64,000 nucleotides of DNA from Bacteroidales bacterium (GCA_016290215.1 JAEETH010000003.1:62001-126000); one strand, 5' to 3'; shown: positions 17,352 through 28,531, counted from the first letter of the stretch. A program made the numbers and translations. The notes: generated by a model not told the origin, from the letters alone.

Positions 17352-18806
17352 ATGAACAACGACAATTTCGAAACCTCTTTGAAGGCTTGGAATGAAAATG
17401 AAAAAGCCGCTAACGAACTTATCAACATTGTAGGTAGGTTGTGGTACGACAAGTCAGTGGAACTCATCCTGTTGCGTTCGCTGTTAGTCAACCGTGGCTC
17501 TGGTAAGATCTTGAACAAGCACCTCCGCGCCGAGGCTGTCTTGGGCAAGCCTGTCCGTGTGCAGGACTCCCTGCTCATCGCCAAGGCCCTTCTTGCCGAG
17601 AACCTGGCTCCCGCCCGTATCGACCTAGGTCGTCTTAACTCGGAATGGACGGATGAGAAAGAAAAGTATAACAACGACGTCACGGCTTTCGTGCGCGACA
17701 AACTCCATTACATCATCAACGCCGTCCCGCGCAGCAACAAGGTGCAAGATGTCATCCTTTACGGTTTCGGTCGTATCGGCCGTATCCTTTGCCGCGAAAT
17801 GACGGAGATGGCTGGCCGTGGCGATGCCCTTCGCGTCCGCGCCATCGTCACCCGTAAGAACTCGCCCGATGATATCCTTAAGCGTATCAACCTGTTCCGT
17901 ACTGACTCGGTGCATCGTTACTTCCATGGCGTGTGCTATCCTCTGCTTGAGGAGAATGCCATGATGGTCAACGGACAGAAGATTCTCTTCCTCGAAGCCA
18001 AGAACCCCGAGGACCTCGATTACACGCAATATGGCATCAAGGATGCTTTGCTCATCGACAACACAGGTGCTTTCCGCGATAGAGAGTCACTGTCACGTCA
18101 CCTGCAAGCCAAGGGCGTTGCCAAGGTGTTGCTCACCGCTCCCGGTAAAGGCGACATCCCGAATGTGGTTTACGGCGTCAACCAAGACACGCTCGACCTT
18201 GAGAACGAAACCGTTTTCTCGGCTGCAAGCTGCACCACCAATGCCATCGTGCCTGGTCTGGAAGTCATGCTGAAGAACTTCGGCATCGTGAAAGGCCACA
18301 TCGAGACCATCCACAGCTACACCAACGACCAGAACCTGCTGGACAACTACCACAAGAAAGAACGTCGTGGTCGTTCGGCCCCGTTGAACATGGTCATCAC
18401 CGAGACGGGTGCCGGTAAGGCAGCTGCCAAGGCTATCCCCGAGCTGAAAGGCAAGCTGACGAGCAACGCCGTGCGTGTGCCTACGCCAGATGTGTCGTTG
18501 GCCGTGCTCGCTCTCGACCTTGAGCGCGAGACTTCCGTTGAGGAAGTGAACGAGTGCTTCCGCAAGGCCTGCTTGGAGGGCAACCTCATCGAGCAGATCC
18601 GCTTCAGCAGCAACACCGAGTTCGTCAGCAGCGACGGTATCGGCGACAGCTGCGCCTGCATCTTTGACGCACCGGCCACCAAGGTCAGCGAAGATGGCAA
18701 GACCGTGATTCTGTATCTGTGGTACGACAACGAGTTCGGCTACAGCAACCAGGTGGTCCGCCTCGCCCGCCACATCGGCCAGGTGAAGAGTTATCGTTAC
18801 TATTAA
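17352..18806 (+). CDS. Glyceraldehyde-3-phosphate dehydrogenase, long Bacteroidota form
   Basis: 484 residues, about 140 more than classical GAPDH. Residues 1-130 are a helical extension (NEKAANELINIVGRLWYDKS and so on). The NAD-binding part starts at VILYGFGRIGRILCREM and the catalytic block SAASCTTNAIVPGLE has the active Cys near 294. His of the HSYTNDQNLLDNYHKKERRG region follows. It oxidises glyceraldehyde-3-phosphate in glycolysis or runs the reverse step; the long form is common in Bacteroidota. Strong promoter upstream and strong terminator downstream fit a highly expressed single gene. Confidence 0.93.
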   Translation: MNNDNFETSLKAWNENEKAANELINIVGRLWYDKSVELILLRSLLVNRGSGKILNKHLRAEAVLGKPVRVQDSLLIAKALLAENLAPARIDLGRLNSEWTDEKEKYNNDVTAFVRDKLHYIINAVPRSNKVQDVILYGFGRIGRILCREMTEMAGRGDALRVRAIVTRKNSPDDILKRINLFRTDSVHRYFHGVCYPLLEENAMMVNGQKILFLEAKNPEDLDYTQYGIKDALLIDNTGAFRDRESLSRHLQAKGVAKVLLTAPGKGDIPNVVYGVNQDTLDLENETVFSAASCTTNAIVPGLEVMLKNFGIVKGHIETIHSYTNDQNLLDNYHKKERRGRSAPLNMVITETGAGKAAAKAIPELKGKLTSNAVRVPTPDVSLAVLALDLERETSVEEVNECFRKACLEGNLIEQIRFSSNTEFVSSDGIGDSCACIFDAPATKVSEDGKTVILYLWYDNEFGYSNQVVRLARHIGQVKSYRYY

Positions 18807-18810
18807 TTTG

Positions 18811-18868
18811 GGACGCGAGACTCGAGACTTTTGGACACGGGACTTTTTGGGTCTCGTGTCCTTTTTTT
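18811..18868 (+). terminator. GAC-rich repeat acting as GAPDH terminator
   Basis: GGACACGGGAC (18833-18843) pairs with GTCTCGTGTCC (18851-18861; one G-T pair) over a 7-nt loop and is followed by seven T. The stem is built from the same GGGAC/CGAGAC words as the dispersed repeat family; a further degenerate copy (GGACGCGAGACTCGAGAC) precedes it. Confidence 0.8.
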
Positions 18869-18890
18869 GGGCAATCGGGTATTTTGAGAA

Positions 18891-18954
18891 TTGAGGTATG
18901 AGCTTTGGAGGTATGAGGTATGAACTTTAGAGGTATGAGCTTTTGAGGTATGAG
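18891..18954. repeat. GAGGTATGAG short-period repeat, left arm
   Basis: Five imperfect copies of GAGGTATGAG separated by CTTTTG/CTTTAG spacers. An inverted, degraded arm (CCTCATACATCCTACCT) follows the four-helix-bundle gene at 19382-19412, so the gene sits inside an inverted repeat. Confidence 0.7.
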
Positions 18955-19021
18955 TGTTTTAATATAATTAGAAACAAGAATTAAGCTATAAAAGAAAACA
19001 GCAACATTATAATCTAAAACA

Positions 19022-19381
19022 ATGAAAGAGACTGTATTACAAAAGAAAAGCAAGGCATTTGCCGTTAGAATTATAAGGATGTATCAATTCCTTTGCGAGG
19101 AAAAGCATGAGTATGTGCTTTCGAAACAAGTGCTGCGGAGCGGTACAAGTATAGGAGCTAATGTCCGTGAGGCTAAACGGGCTCAAACAACTCCAGACTT
19201 TTATGCTAAACTTTTCATTGCTCTAAAAGAAGCAGAAGAAACCGAGTATTGGTTGGAGCTTTTAGTTGAAACTGACTATATCAGCCAAAGCATGTTCGAA
19301 AACATCTATTCCGATAATGAAGAAATTATTAAACTCCTTGTGTCCTCAACCAAAACCATCAAAGAAAACAATACCAAATAA
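19022..19381 (+). CDS. Four-helix-bundle protein, 23S rRNA intervening-sequence (S23) family
   Basis: 119 residues with the family core SKQVLRSGTSIGANVREAKR at about 38-57, then PDFYAKLFIALKEAEETEYWL. The fold is the antiparallel four-helix bundle shared with Avd, the accessory protein of diversity-generating retroelements; no reverse transcriptase lies nearby. Members often sit inside 23S rRNA intervening sequences, but this one is in an ordinary gap and is flanked by inverted short repeats. The function is unknown; nucleic-acid binding is likely. A lower G+C content than GAPDH or yidC suggests a mobile or acquired gene. Confidence 0.85.
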   Translation: MKETVLQKKSKAFAVRIIRMYQFLCEEKHEYVLSKQVLRSGTSIGANVREAKRAQTTPDFYAKLFIALKEAEETEYWLELLVETDYISQSMFENIYSDNEEIIKLLVSSTKTIKENNTK

Positions 19382-19412
19382 CCTCCTACTTCCAACCTCA
19401 TACATCCTACCT
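19382..19412. repeat. Right inverted arm of the GAGGTATGAG repeat
   Basis: CCTCCTACTTCCAACCTCATACATCCTACCT-type text, the complement of GTATGAGGTTGG/GGAGGT words of the left arm at 18891-18954. Begins directly after the stop codon. Confidence 0.55.
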
Positions 19413-19460
19413 AAATGAGACTTTGATTACATAAAAGGATAGGAAATGATAGTTTTTTTG

Positions 19461-19468
19461 TATTTTTG
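19461..19468 (+). promoter_or_regulatory. -7 box (TATTTTTG) for yidC
   Basis: TATTTTTGCC 30 nt before the ATG at 19499. Confidence 0.55.
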
Positions 19469-19498
19469 CCGCTCGTTTTGTGAAAAAATCAACAGATA

Positions 19499-21436
19499 AT
19501 GAACAATAAAAGCACATTAATCGGTTTTGCCCTCATCGCTCTCATCCTTTTTGGTTGGATGTATTTTATGACTCCATCTAAGGAGCAACTTGCAGAGCAA
19601 CAGCGTATTCAAGATTCTATCCGTCGGGCAAGGATGGAACAGATGGCTTTGGATTCAATGCGTATGGCAGAACAGCAAACGGCACAATTGGCAGCCTTGC
19701 AAGCCGACACCATCCAGCTGACAGGTGCCGATTCTCTTACCCAGGCACAGCTGCAGCAAAACGCCCTTCGCGACAAATACGGTATCTTCGCCGTGGCTTC
19801 ACAAGGTGAGGAGCAGACGTGGACCATCGAAAACAAGCTCCAAAAACTGACCTTTACCAACAAAGGCGGCTTCCTCAAGCAGGTGGAACTGAAGGACTAC
19901 AAGACCTACGATTCGCTGCCGTTGCTTTCATTCGACCCAGAGTCGGCGAAGTTCGACCTCTCGTTTTTTGCCCAAAACCGCATCGTCAACACGTCGCAGT
20001 TCTATTTCCAGCCTTACATGAACGGCAAACCTTATACGGGTGGCGACATGACAGTGTCGGAAGGCGACAGCATCGTTTTCGCGTTGCGTATGCCTACCGA
20101 AGTGCCCAACAAATACCTTGAATATGTCTATACCGTTCGCTACGACAACTACATGATGGACTTCGACATCCGCACGGTGGGACTCAAGGACGTGATTGCC
20201 TCCAATGCTGACTACATGAGTATCGACTGGAAGGTTGACCTGATGAAACAGGAAAAGAGCACCGACCGCTTTGCTGGTGAATCGGTTTACTACAAATCGC
20301 TGACCGACAAGGATGTGGACCATCTTAACGAACAAAAGGACAGCGAACAGGTTGTCAATAACAAGCTGAAATGGGTGTCGTTCAAGCAGCGTTTCTTCTG
20401 TAACGTGATTGTGGCTAAGGAAGAATTCGAGAACGCCAAGATGGCCGTGCAGACCCGTAAATCGAACAATCCTCGTTACTTCAAGTCGATGTCGGCCAAC
20501 ATTGAAGTGCCTTACGACATCAACGCTGAGACCAACGTCATTCCGATGCAACTCTATTTCGGCCCCAACCACTTCAAGACTTTGCGCAGCTATGGCATCG
20601 GCCTGCAAGACCAGATTAACTTGGGTAATTTCTTCCTCATCCGTTGGATTAACTATGGCGTCATCGCCGTGTTCAACTGGCTGAGCAGTTACGGCTGGAA
20701 TTACGGTATTGTGATTCTCATCCTGACCATCCTCATCAAGACCTTGCTGTTCCCCTTGGCGTTCAAGTCCTACAAGTCGTCGGCCATCACCCGCGTGCTA
20801 AAGCCTGAGATGGATGCCATCAACGCGAAATACCCCAAGGAAGAAGATGCCATGAAGAAACAACAGGCGGTGCTCAACCTGCAAAAGCAAGCTGGTGTGA
20901 GTCCTGCTTCGGGATGCTTGCCTGCCTTGTTGCAGTTCCCCATCCTTATCGCCATCTTCCGTTTCTTCCCCGCCAGTATCGAGTTACGTCAGCAGCCTTT
21001 CCTTTGGGCCGACGACCTTTCGACCTACGACAGCATCATTGAGTTCCCGAAGTTCCTCGGCATGGACCACCTCAGCCTGTTCACCTTGTTGATGACCATC
21101 ACCACGTTCATCTATACCTATGTGAACAACAAGCAGATGGACTACTCGAGCAACCCGCAGATGAAGCCGATGAAGTGGATGATGTACCTCATGCCCATCA
21201 TGTTCTTCGGCATCTTCAACAACTACTCGGCTGGTTTGAGCTACTACTATATGTTGGTCAACATCATCACCTTCATCCAGATGTTTATCTTCCGCAAGAT
21301 GATTGACGAGAACAAGGTGCGTGCCACCATCGAGGAAAACAAGAAGAAACCTCAGAAGAAATCCAACTTCATGAAGCGTCTCGAAGAGGCACAAAAACAA
21401 CAGGCCAAATTGCAGCAACAACAAAAGAAACGCTAA
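19499..21436 (+). CDS. yidC: Membrane protein insertase YidC
   Basis: 645 residues. N-terminal membrane anchor (about 5-24), a coiled segment, the large periplasmic P1 domain (about 95-360), then the Oxa1 core from WGI-like NWLSSYGWNYGIVILILTIL with five membrane segments; the hydrophilic cytoplasmic hairpin is SYKSSAITRVLKPEMDAINA onward, and the tail is basic (PQKKSNFMKRLEEAQKQQAK). It inserts and folds inner-membrane proteins with or without SecYEG. Followed 2 nt later by a DUF2750 gene, so probably co-transcribed. Confidence 0.97.
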   Translation: MNNKSTLIGFALIALILFGWMYFMTPSKEQLAEQQRIQDSIRRARMEQMALDSMRMAEQQTAQLAALQADTIQLTGADSLTQAQLQQNALRDKYGIFAVASQGEEQTWTIENKLQKLTFTNKGGFLKQVELKDYKTYDSLPLLSFDPESAKFDLSFFAQNRIVNTSQFYFQPYMNGKPYTGGDMTVSEGDSIVFALRMPTEVPNKYLEYVYTVRYDNYMMDFDIRTVGLKDVIASNADYMSIDWKVDLMKQEKSTDRFAGESVYYKSLTDKDVDHLNEQKDSEQVVNNKLKWVSFKQRFFCNVIVAKEEFENAKMAVQTRKSNNPRYFKSMSANIEVPYDINAETNVIPMQLYFGPNHFKTLRSYGIGLQDQINLGNFFLIRWINYGVIAVFNWLSSYGWNYGIVILILTILIKTLLFPLAFKSYKSSAITRVLKPEMDAINAKYPKEEDAMKKQQAVLNLQKQAGVSPASGCLPALLQFPILIAIFRFFPASIELRQQPFLWADDLSTYDSIIEFPKFLGMDHLSLFTLLMTITTFIYTYVNNKQMDYSSNPQMKPMKWMMYLMPIMFFGIFNNYSAGLSYYYMLVNIITFIQMFIFRKMIDENKVRATIEENKKKPQKKSNFMKRLEEAQKQQAKLQQQQKKR

Positions 21437-21438
21437 CC

Positions 21439-21852
21439 ATGGAAAACAAGCTCGAATTATTCCTGAAAGCCATCCTCGAAACGCGCAAGGTTTGGCTGCT
21501 TGAGGCCAAGGAAGGTTTCTTCGCCATGTTGGAAGACGGTGACGGTGAGCCCTATATTCCGTTGTGGGAATCGGAGGAATTGGCGCTGAAGGCCGCACAA
21601 GGCGACTGGGAAGGCTACACCGTGACCGACATGGGCTTTTCGGAGTTGGGACAATGGCTGAAGGAACTGGCTGCCGATGAAATTGACATTGCCGTGTCGC
21701 CCATGGCCGATGGTGAGATTACAGCGATACCCTCCTATAAGTTCCGTAACTGGCTGAAGCCTTACGACGACCATTCCTATAAGGATAAGGACGACGACGG
21801 TGACGATGATGATTTCGATTATGGAGAGGGCTGGGCGCAACCGTGGGCTTAG
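21439..21852 (+). CDS. DUF2750 domain protein
   Basis: 137 residues. The DUF2750 pattern is visible: a helix (KLELFLKAILETRKVWLLEA), a strand pair with EGFFAMLEDGDGEPYIPLWE, then ELALKAAQGDWEGYTVTDM and AVSPMADGEITAIPSYKFRN. The C-terminal 25 residues are a low-complexity acidic tail (KDKDDDGDDDDFDYGEG). Cytosolic, function unknown. The 2-nt gap behind yidC is the only contextual clue. Confidence 0.8.
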   Translation: MENKLELFLKAILETRKVWLLEAKEGFFAMLEDGDGEPYIPLWESEELALKAAQGDWEGYTVTDMGFSELGQWLKELAADEIDIAVSPMADGEITAIPSYKFRNWLKPYDDHSYKDKDDDGDDDDFDYGEGWAQPWA

Positions 21853-21903
21853 TTTAGAGTTTAGAGTTCAGAGTTTAGAGTTCAGAGTTTAGAGTTTAGA
21901 GTT
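21850..21903. repeat. GTTTAGAGTTCAGA short-period repeat
   Basis: About seven imperfect 7-bp units (TTTAGAG, TTCAGAG), beginning at the DUF2750 stop codon. The same unit, inverted, occurs at 34631-34669. The rest of the gap to 21985 has GTCATCCCGACGTGGGCATG...GAGAGGGGATC, resembling the widespread Bacteroidota intergenic motif; nothing else is seen. Confidence 0.65.
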
Positions 21904-21985
21904 GCTTCGCTCATGTCATCCCGACGTGGGCATGTGGGTGAGAGGGGATCTATGAGCGAAAGGGAATCGACTATTATTATAGATC

Positions 21986-23488
21986 ATGAAAAGCAAGCTG
22001 TTTGGTGTATTGTTGCTGATTGAGGCCGCAGCCTTATTGCTGACGGCTGCAGTGGCGTTACACTATCAGCGCGTGTCAGGAGAGACCGACGTGCATTGCT
22101 TCCTGCTGACGGCAGCTTTGACGGGTGCGATAGGTATGTTGCTCTACAACATCGGCAGCATGAACAAACGTAGCAGCCTTCAAATCCGCGACGCCTTCAT
22201 GGTGGTGGCTTTGGCTTGGATGTTGTTCTCGTTTTTCGGGATGCTGCCCTTCTTGATGTATGGCACGGTCGACAATGTCACGGACGCATTCTTTGAGACC
22301 ATGTCGGGCTTTTCCACTACGGGAGCCACCATCCTCGACAATATCGACCAACAACCGCATGGCATCCTGTTTTGGCGTAGCCTGATGCAATGGTTAGGTG
22401 GCTTGGGGGTCGTGGTGTTCACCTTGGCGTTCATTCCTTCAGTGGCCAAAGGCTCCAAGAAGGTTTCTTTGTTTGCCGCCGAGGCTCCTGGTTTGAGTGT
22501 GGAAAAACTAGCTCCCACCATGGGTGCCACCTCTCGTCTGCTGTGGATTATCTACATTTTTTTGACCCTGTTGTGTACCATAGCCTACCGTCTCGGTCCG
22601 ATGGACACCTTCGACTCGGTGTGTCATGCCATGACGACCATCGCCACAGGAGGTTTCAGCACCCACCAAGCCAGCATCGGTTATTTCCAGTCGAACTATG
22701 TGGAGTGGGTTTGTGTGTTGTTTATGTTGCTTTCGGGCATCAACTTCGCCATGTACCATTTCATGTTCAATGGTCGCTTCGACATCATCAAACGCAACGA
22801 AGAGCTACGCTGGTATTTGATTGCTGTCTTTGGTTTCGCTTTGGTGTTTATGGTACGTTTCTATTTCGCCCCGAATTTCAGCACAATATCAGAGGAACAG
22901 TTAGCCTCGCATCCGCAGACCTGGTGGGAACGCATCCGTACTTCGCTGTTCCATGTGGTGGCCTTGTTGTCGAATACGGGCTTCCAAGGCAGCAACTACG
23001 ACTACGACCTTTGGGGCAGGGTGTTCCTCATTCCTACGGTGGTGCTGATGATAGTGGGCGGCTGTGCAGGCTCCACCAGCGGCGGCATCAAGATGGTGCG
23101 TGTCATCGTGCTGTTGAAATACATTAAGAAAACGGTCTACGGGATGATCCATTCGTCGAGTGTGTATAACATCAAGATTTCGGGCCAGAGTGTCGACGAC
23201 CTGTCGGTGAAGCGCGTGATGTCGTTTTTCTCGCTGTTCATCATGCTGTTTATGGTCAATGTGGTGTTGCTCACGGCCTTTGGAATGGAGTTGGAGGATT
23301 CCGCCATCTCTTTCTTGACTTGTTTCAGCAACTACGGACCAGGCTCGGGCGTCACGGGGCCGAGTGGCAACTTCGATGCCATCCCCGATGCTGCCAAATG
23401 GCTGCTTTCATTCGACATGATGGTGGGCCGTTTGGAGATTTTCACCGTCTTACTGCTGTTCTCTCGGAGTTTCTGGCGGGCGGAGTGA
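21986..23488 (+). CDS. TrkH-type potassium uptake protein
   Basis: 500 residues with the four M1-P-M2 repeats. The selectivity loops are readable: GFSTTGATI near 108-116, ATGGFSTH near 222-229, NTGFQGS near 331-337 and NYGPGSGV near 453-460; GLGVVVFTLAFIP and GGCAGSTSGGIKMVR are further family blocks. It takes up K+ (or Na+/K+) with a cytoplasmic TrkA partner that is not encoded here. Single plus-strand gene. Confidence 0.93.
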   Translation: MKSKLFGVLLLIEAAALLLTAAVALHYQRVSGETDVHCFLLTAALTGAIGMLLYNIGSMNKRSSLQIRDAFMVVALAWMLFSFFGMLPFLMYGTVDNVTDAFFETMSGFSTTGATILDNIDQQPHGILFWRSLMQWLGGLGVVVFTLAFIPSVAKGSKKVSLFAAEAPGLSVEKLAPTMGATSRLLWIIYIFLTLLCTIAYRLGPMDTFDSVCHAMTTIATGGFSTHQASIGYFQSNYVEWVCVLFMLLSGINFAMYHFMFNGRFDIIKRNEELRWYLIAVFGFALVFMVRFYFAPNFSTISEEQLASHPQTWWERIRTSLFHVVALLSNTGFQGSNYDYDLWGRVFLIPTVVLMIVGGCAGSTSGGIKMVRVIVLLKYIKKTVYGMIHSSSVYNIKISGQSVDDLSVKRVMSFFSLFIMLFMVNVVLLTAFGMELEDSAISFLTCFSNYGPGSGVTGPSGNFDAIPDAAKWLLSFDMMVGRLEIFTVLLLFSRSFWRAE

Positions 23489-23495
23489 TGCCGAA

Positions 23496-24401
23496 TTATT
23501 TGAGTTTGGTGTAAAGATAAATGAGAATGGCTACACAGGCCAAAATAATAAGAGAGCCTAACAATATGAAATAAAAGATGGTTGTCAGAACGCTACGCCG
23601 CGCTGCTTTTGCGATGCTAAAGCCCATCATTTTGTTAAAACAAACGGTAAAGGCTGTGGCGATGACGAGTGGCATCCAGTTTCCCATTTTGGAAGAAAAG
23701 TCGGCTGAGGCAAGGTAAACAAGACTCACGATGCAACGATACAACACGACGATGACCAGTGCATAGACGATGGCAACGACATATTCAGCCCTATTGTAAC
23801 GCTTTCGGTTGGCTTTGCCATAACAGGCCCTTGCCGCCACCACGAACAAGGGGAGGGTGAGCATATAGAGCAGGGTGTAATGGTTGTTGTAGAAGCTGAC
23901 AGCATAGATAAGGATCTTGCTTAACGCCTTTTTCGCTGTTGCGGTTGTCCTTGTATCTATATCTGTTTCAGCGTTTTCTGCATCATTATTATACGTTATT
24001 TCGACTTCTTGTAACTTGTTTTCAATTTCACGGAATTCATCATGGCTTCCGCTGATGGAGAGAATCAGGACATAGAGCGTCAGGGAGCAAAACAGCATCG
24101 GGAAAGGGGAGAAGTACTTCCTGCGCTTGCCGTTGAGGATGTCTACAACCATTGCTCCCGGACGGGTGAACAAGTTCTTGAGGGTGAACCAGATACCGCC
24201 GTCCTTGCTTAGAAATGCCGCCAAAAGGTTCTCGAAGATGAAACACATGGTGAAGCGTCCCGTTTCGGCGCTTTGTCCGCACTCGGGGCAGAAATTTCCT
24301 TGGAACTCGGTGCCGCAGTTGAGGCATTTTGTGGTTTTGATAGCTTCGTCATTGGCGGCCTCGGGCTGGGTTTCAGGCGTGGTTTGTATTTCGTTTTGCA
24401 T
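23496..24401 (-). CDS. DUF3667 membrane protein with N-terminal zinc ribbon
   Basis: 301 residues from the ATG at 24401 (MQNEIQTTPET); a start at 24425 is possible but lies on the -7 box. CLNCGTEFQGNFCPECGQSA (about 26-45) is a CxxC-x9-CxxC zinc ribbon. Then FENLLAAFLSKDGGIWFTLK, LFTRPGAMVVDILNGKRRKY (the DUF3667 signature) and four to five membrane segments. Role unknown. Its 3' end faces trkH with a 7-nt gap. Confidence 0.85.
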   Translation of the reverse strand: MQNEIQTTPETQPEAANDEAIKTTKCLNCGTEFQGNFCPECGQSAETGRFTMCFIFENLLAAFLSKDGGIWFTLKNLFTRPGAMVVDILNGKRRKYFSPFPMLFCSLTLYVLILSISGSHDEFREIENKLQEVEITYNNDAENAETDIDTRTTATAKKALSKILIYAVSFYNNHYTLLYMLTLPLFVVAARACYGKANRKRYNRAEYVVAIVYALVIVVLYRCIVSLVYLASADFSSKMGNWMPLVIATAFTVCFNKMMGFSIAKAARRSVLTTIFYFILLGSLIILACVAILIYLYTKLK

Positions 24402-24422
24402 GAGGATTATGGTTTTACGGAG

Positions 24423-24430
24423 CAAAGGTA
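24423..24430 (-). promoter_or_regulatory. -7 box (TACCTTTG) for the DUF3667 gene
   Basis: Minus-strand TACCTTTGCTCC, 22 nt before the ATG at 24401. Confidence 0.5.
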
Positions 24431-24480
24431 GAAATTAATTGTCAAATTGTCTTGAAAAAACTTCTAAACTCTTGATTTAG

Positions 24481-24493
24481 TGACATTTTGTCA
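24481..24493. promoter_or_regulatory. TGACATTTTGTCA palindrome upstream of clpB
   Basis: Perfect dyad TGACA-TTT-TGTCA, 172 nt before the clpB ATG, in the A/T-rich part of the gap. Possible stress operator or promoter part; assignment is inference. Confidence 0.4.
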
Positions 24494-24555
24494 TAAAATC
24501 TGCCGTTTTTTCAAAGATTTGCTTTTGGCTGGAGTTTTGATGAACCATAACCCGA

Positions 24556-24637
24556 GTCTGTGAGACGTCCCATAGTCCCACGTCCTACGTCCCCCGTCCC
24601 GTGTCCTACGTCCCCCGTCCCGCAGTCTCGAAGTCAA
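24556..24637. repeat. GAC-rich short-period repeat upstream of clpB
   Basis: On the minus strand TTTGACTTCGAGACTGCGGGAC followed by alternating GGGGGACGTAGGAC and CACGGGAC words (plus strand: CCCACGTCCTACGTCCC twice). It shares TTGACTTCGAGAC...CTGCGGGAC with the copy at 43762-43806. It lies in the clpB leader. Confidence 0.75.
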
Positions 24638-24664
24638 ATCGAAAATCGAAAGGAGAAAAGAAAT

Positions 24665-27253
<2,589 letters not shown>

Positions 27254-27275
27254 GCCTTTGCTAATACAAGTGAAA

Positions 27276-27310
27276 AGTCAAGAGGCGCATGAGTGCTTCT
27301 TGGCTTTTTT
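27276..27310 (+). terminator. clpB terminator
   Basis: AGTCAAGAGGC pairs with GCTTCTTGGCT (two G-T pairs) over an 8-nt loop, followed by a T-run. Confidence 0.85.
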
Positions 27311-27342
27311 CTTTTGATAGATTGGCATTTTAAAAAAATGTC

Positions 27343-27350
27343 TATTTTTG
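27343..27350 (+). promoter_or_regulatory. -7 box (TATTTTTG) for the phosphoribosyltransferase gene
   Basis: TATTTTTGCAC 19 nt before the ATG at 27370. Confidence 0.55.
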
Positions 27351-27369
27351 CACTTGATAATCACATAAT

Positions 27370-28173
27370 ATGGGCGTAACATACGACAACGAGAAGCAAA
27401 TGTTCGTGTTCGACTTTGAACATGATGGGGTAGAGGACATCGTCAAATTGACGGGCGACGGCTATCAGGTGGAGGCATTTGGAAAGTGCTTCTACTATGG
27501 TTATGAGTTCTCTGATCAGGTGGATAGCAGTGTCCGTAGCACGTTCATCAAGTATGTGAAGTTCAATGATAACTTGCAGGACAGCCCTGATTTGACGCAA
27601 TTTATCAAGAAGGCGGTGGACAATCTGGACAAGAAGATCAACCTTTACGATTATAATCTGGTGGTAATGCCGGAGTCGTCGAGCAAGGTCAACCAGTACA
27701 TGCTTCGCTATATTTATCGTTTTGCTCAACCTACATTGCGAAAGATGGAGCTGGTGAAGGCTTTGCCGGCGAGTATTTCCTTCGACATGGACGCTTATCA
27801 AGGACAGTATCTTGATGATGTGTTGGAAGACGGTCGCCCGCGTTACACCGAAGCCCAAAAAGAAGAAGCCAAACAATCCATCAATAAGATGCTTGACCTC
27901 ATCCATCAGAAGGATTATTTCACTATCGCAAAGGATGTGAAGAAGAGTCGTTTCCGCCCCTACATGATGGATTTCTTGAAATTCGCTTCTGAAACCGACG
28001 AAAGGCTCTGCGCCTCAATCCGTCAGCAAAATGTGTTGGTGATTGATGATGTAACTACCAGCGGCTCAACATTAAACGAAATCTTGAGGACGCTCCGTAT
28101 CCTCAATGAAGACAATGAAATCACCATTTTCAGCCTGATAGGCAGAAAAGATTTGATGGCTGAAGCTGTATAG
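27370..28173 (+). CDS. Phosphoribosyltransferase-fold protein of unknown substrate
   Basis: 267 residues. The C-terminal part has a type I PRTase signature, NVLVIDDVTTSGSTLNEILR at 221-240, with the two acidic residues and the TSGST loop that bind PRPP. Residues 1-200 do not match a PRTase family I know; LVVMPESSSKVNQYMLRYIY at about 97-116 could be the usual start of the fold (as in ComF or in PRTases of defence-linked operons), followed by an inserted helical stretch at 140-200. No purine, pyrimidine or competence genes lie beside it. Single gene. Confidence 0.7.
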   Translation: MGVTYDNEKQMFVFDFEHDGVEDIVKLTGDGYQVEAFGKCFYYGYEFSDQVDSSVRSTFIKYVKFNDNLQDSPDLTQFIKKAVDNLDKKINLYDYNLVVMPESSSKVNQYMLRYIYRFAQPTLRKMELVKALPASISFDMDAYQGQYLDDVLEDGRPRYTEAQKEEAKQSINKMLDLIHQKDYFTIAKDVKKSRFRPYMMDFLKFASETDERLCASIRQQNVLVIDDVTTSGSTLNEILRTLRILNEDNEITIFSLIGRKDLMAEAV

Positions 28174-28192
28174 GGAATTCACTCTTTCGGAC

Positions 28193-28258
28193 GGCTTCAG
28201 AAAGCATAGATTCCCGCCCGCGCACCGCCTATGCTGGAATGACATGCTTTCTGAAGCC
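28193..28258. repeat. 15-bp inverted repeat between converging genes
   Basis: GGCTTCAGAAAGCAT (28193-28207) and ATGCTTTCTGAAGCC (28244-28258) are perfect complements; the loop holds a second weak stem (ATAGATTCCCGCC...GCCTAT). Probably a bidirectional terminator made from an intergenic palindrome. Confidence 0.75.
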
Positions 28259-28264
28259 TGGTTT

Positions 28265-28507
28265 TTACTCTTCCTTTAATTCTGCGGCATTGATTTCATC
28301 CAAAATCAGCATTGCCTTGTCGAAGTCTTTTGTGAAGACATACACAGAGGCGCCGCCTTTGATGGTGTTGGCCGCCCAGCCTGCACACAGGCTCTCTTCC
28401 TGGAAGTTGCGGATGAGGAACTGGATGCCGTTATTGGCAAGCACACTACCGATATATTCCGCATTGATTACCGAGCCGGAATAAACTCTTTTGATTTCGT
28501 TTTCCAT
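28265..28507 (-). CDS. DUF2007 family protein (putative signal-transducing)
   Basis: 80 residues from the ATG at 28507 (MENEIKRVYSGSV); longer starts would pass the -7 box at 28532-28539. Pattern: KRVYSGSVINAEYIGSVLAN (a helix that reads like the LLEnaGIeafv motif), IQFLIRNFQEES, then GASVYVFTKDFDKAMLILDE. DUF2007 folds like a small ACT/PII-type domain; function unknown. Confidence 0.8.
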   Translation of the reverse strand: MENEIKRVYSGSVINAEYIGSVLANNGIQFLIRNFQEESLCAGWAANTIKGGASVYVFTKDFDKAMLILDEINAAELKEE

Positions 28508-28531
28508 GACATTACTTTTTTGGTGGTGCTG

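Noticed and set aside
24560..24664. 35-codon extension of clpB
   Set aside because: Encoded by the GAC-rich repeat (Pro/Ser/Arg-rich); ClpB proteins start at MNINQFT-like sequences.
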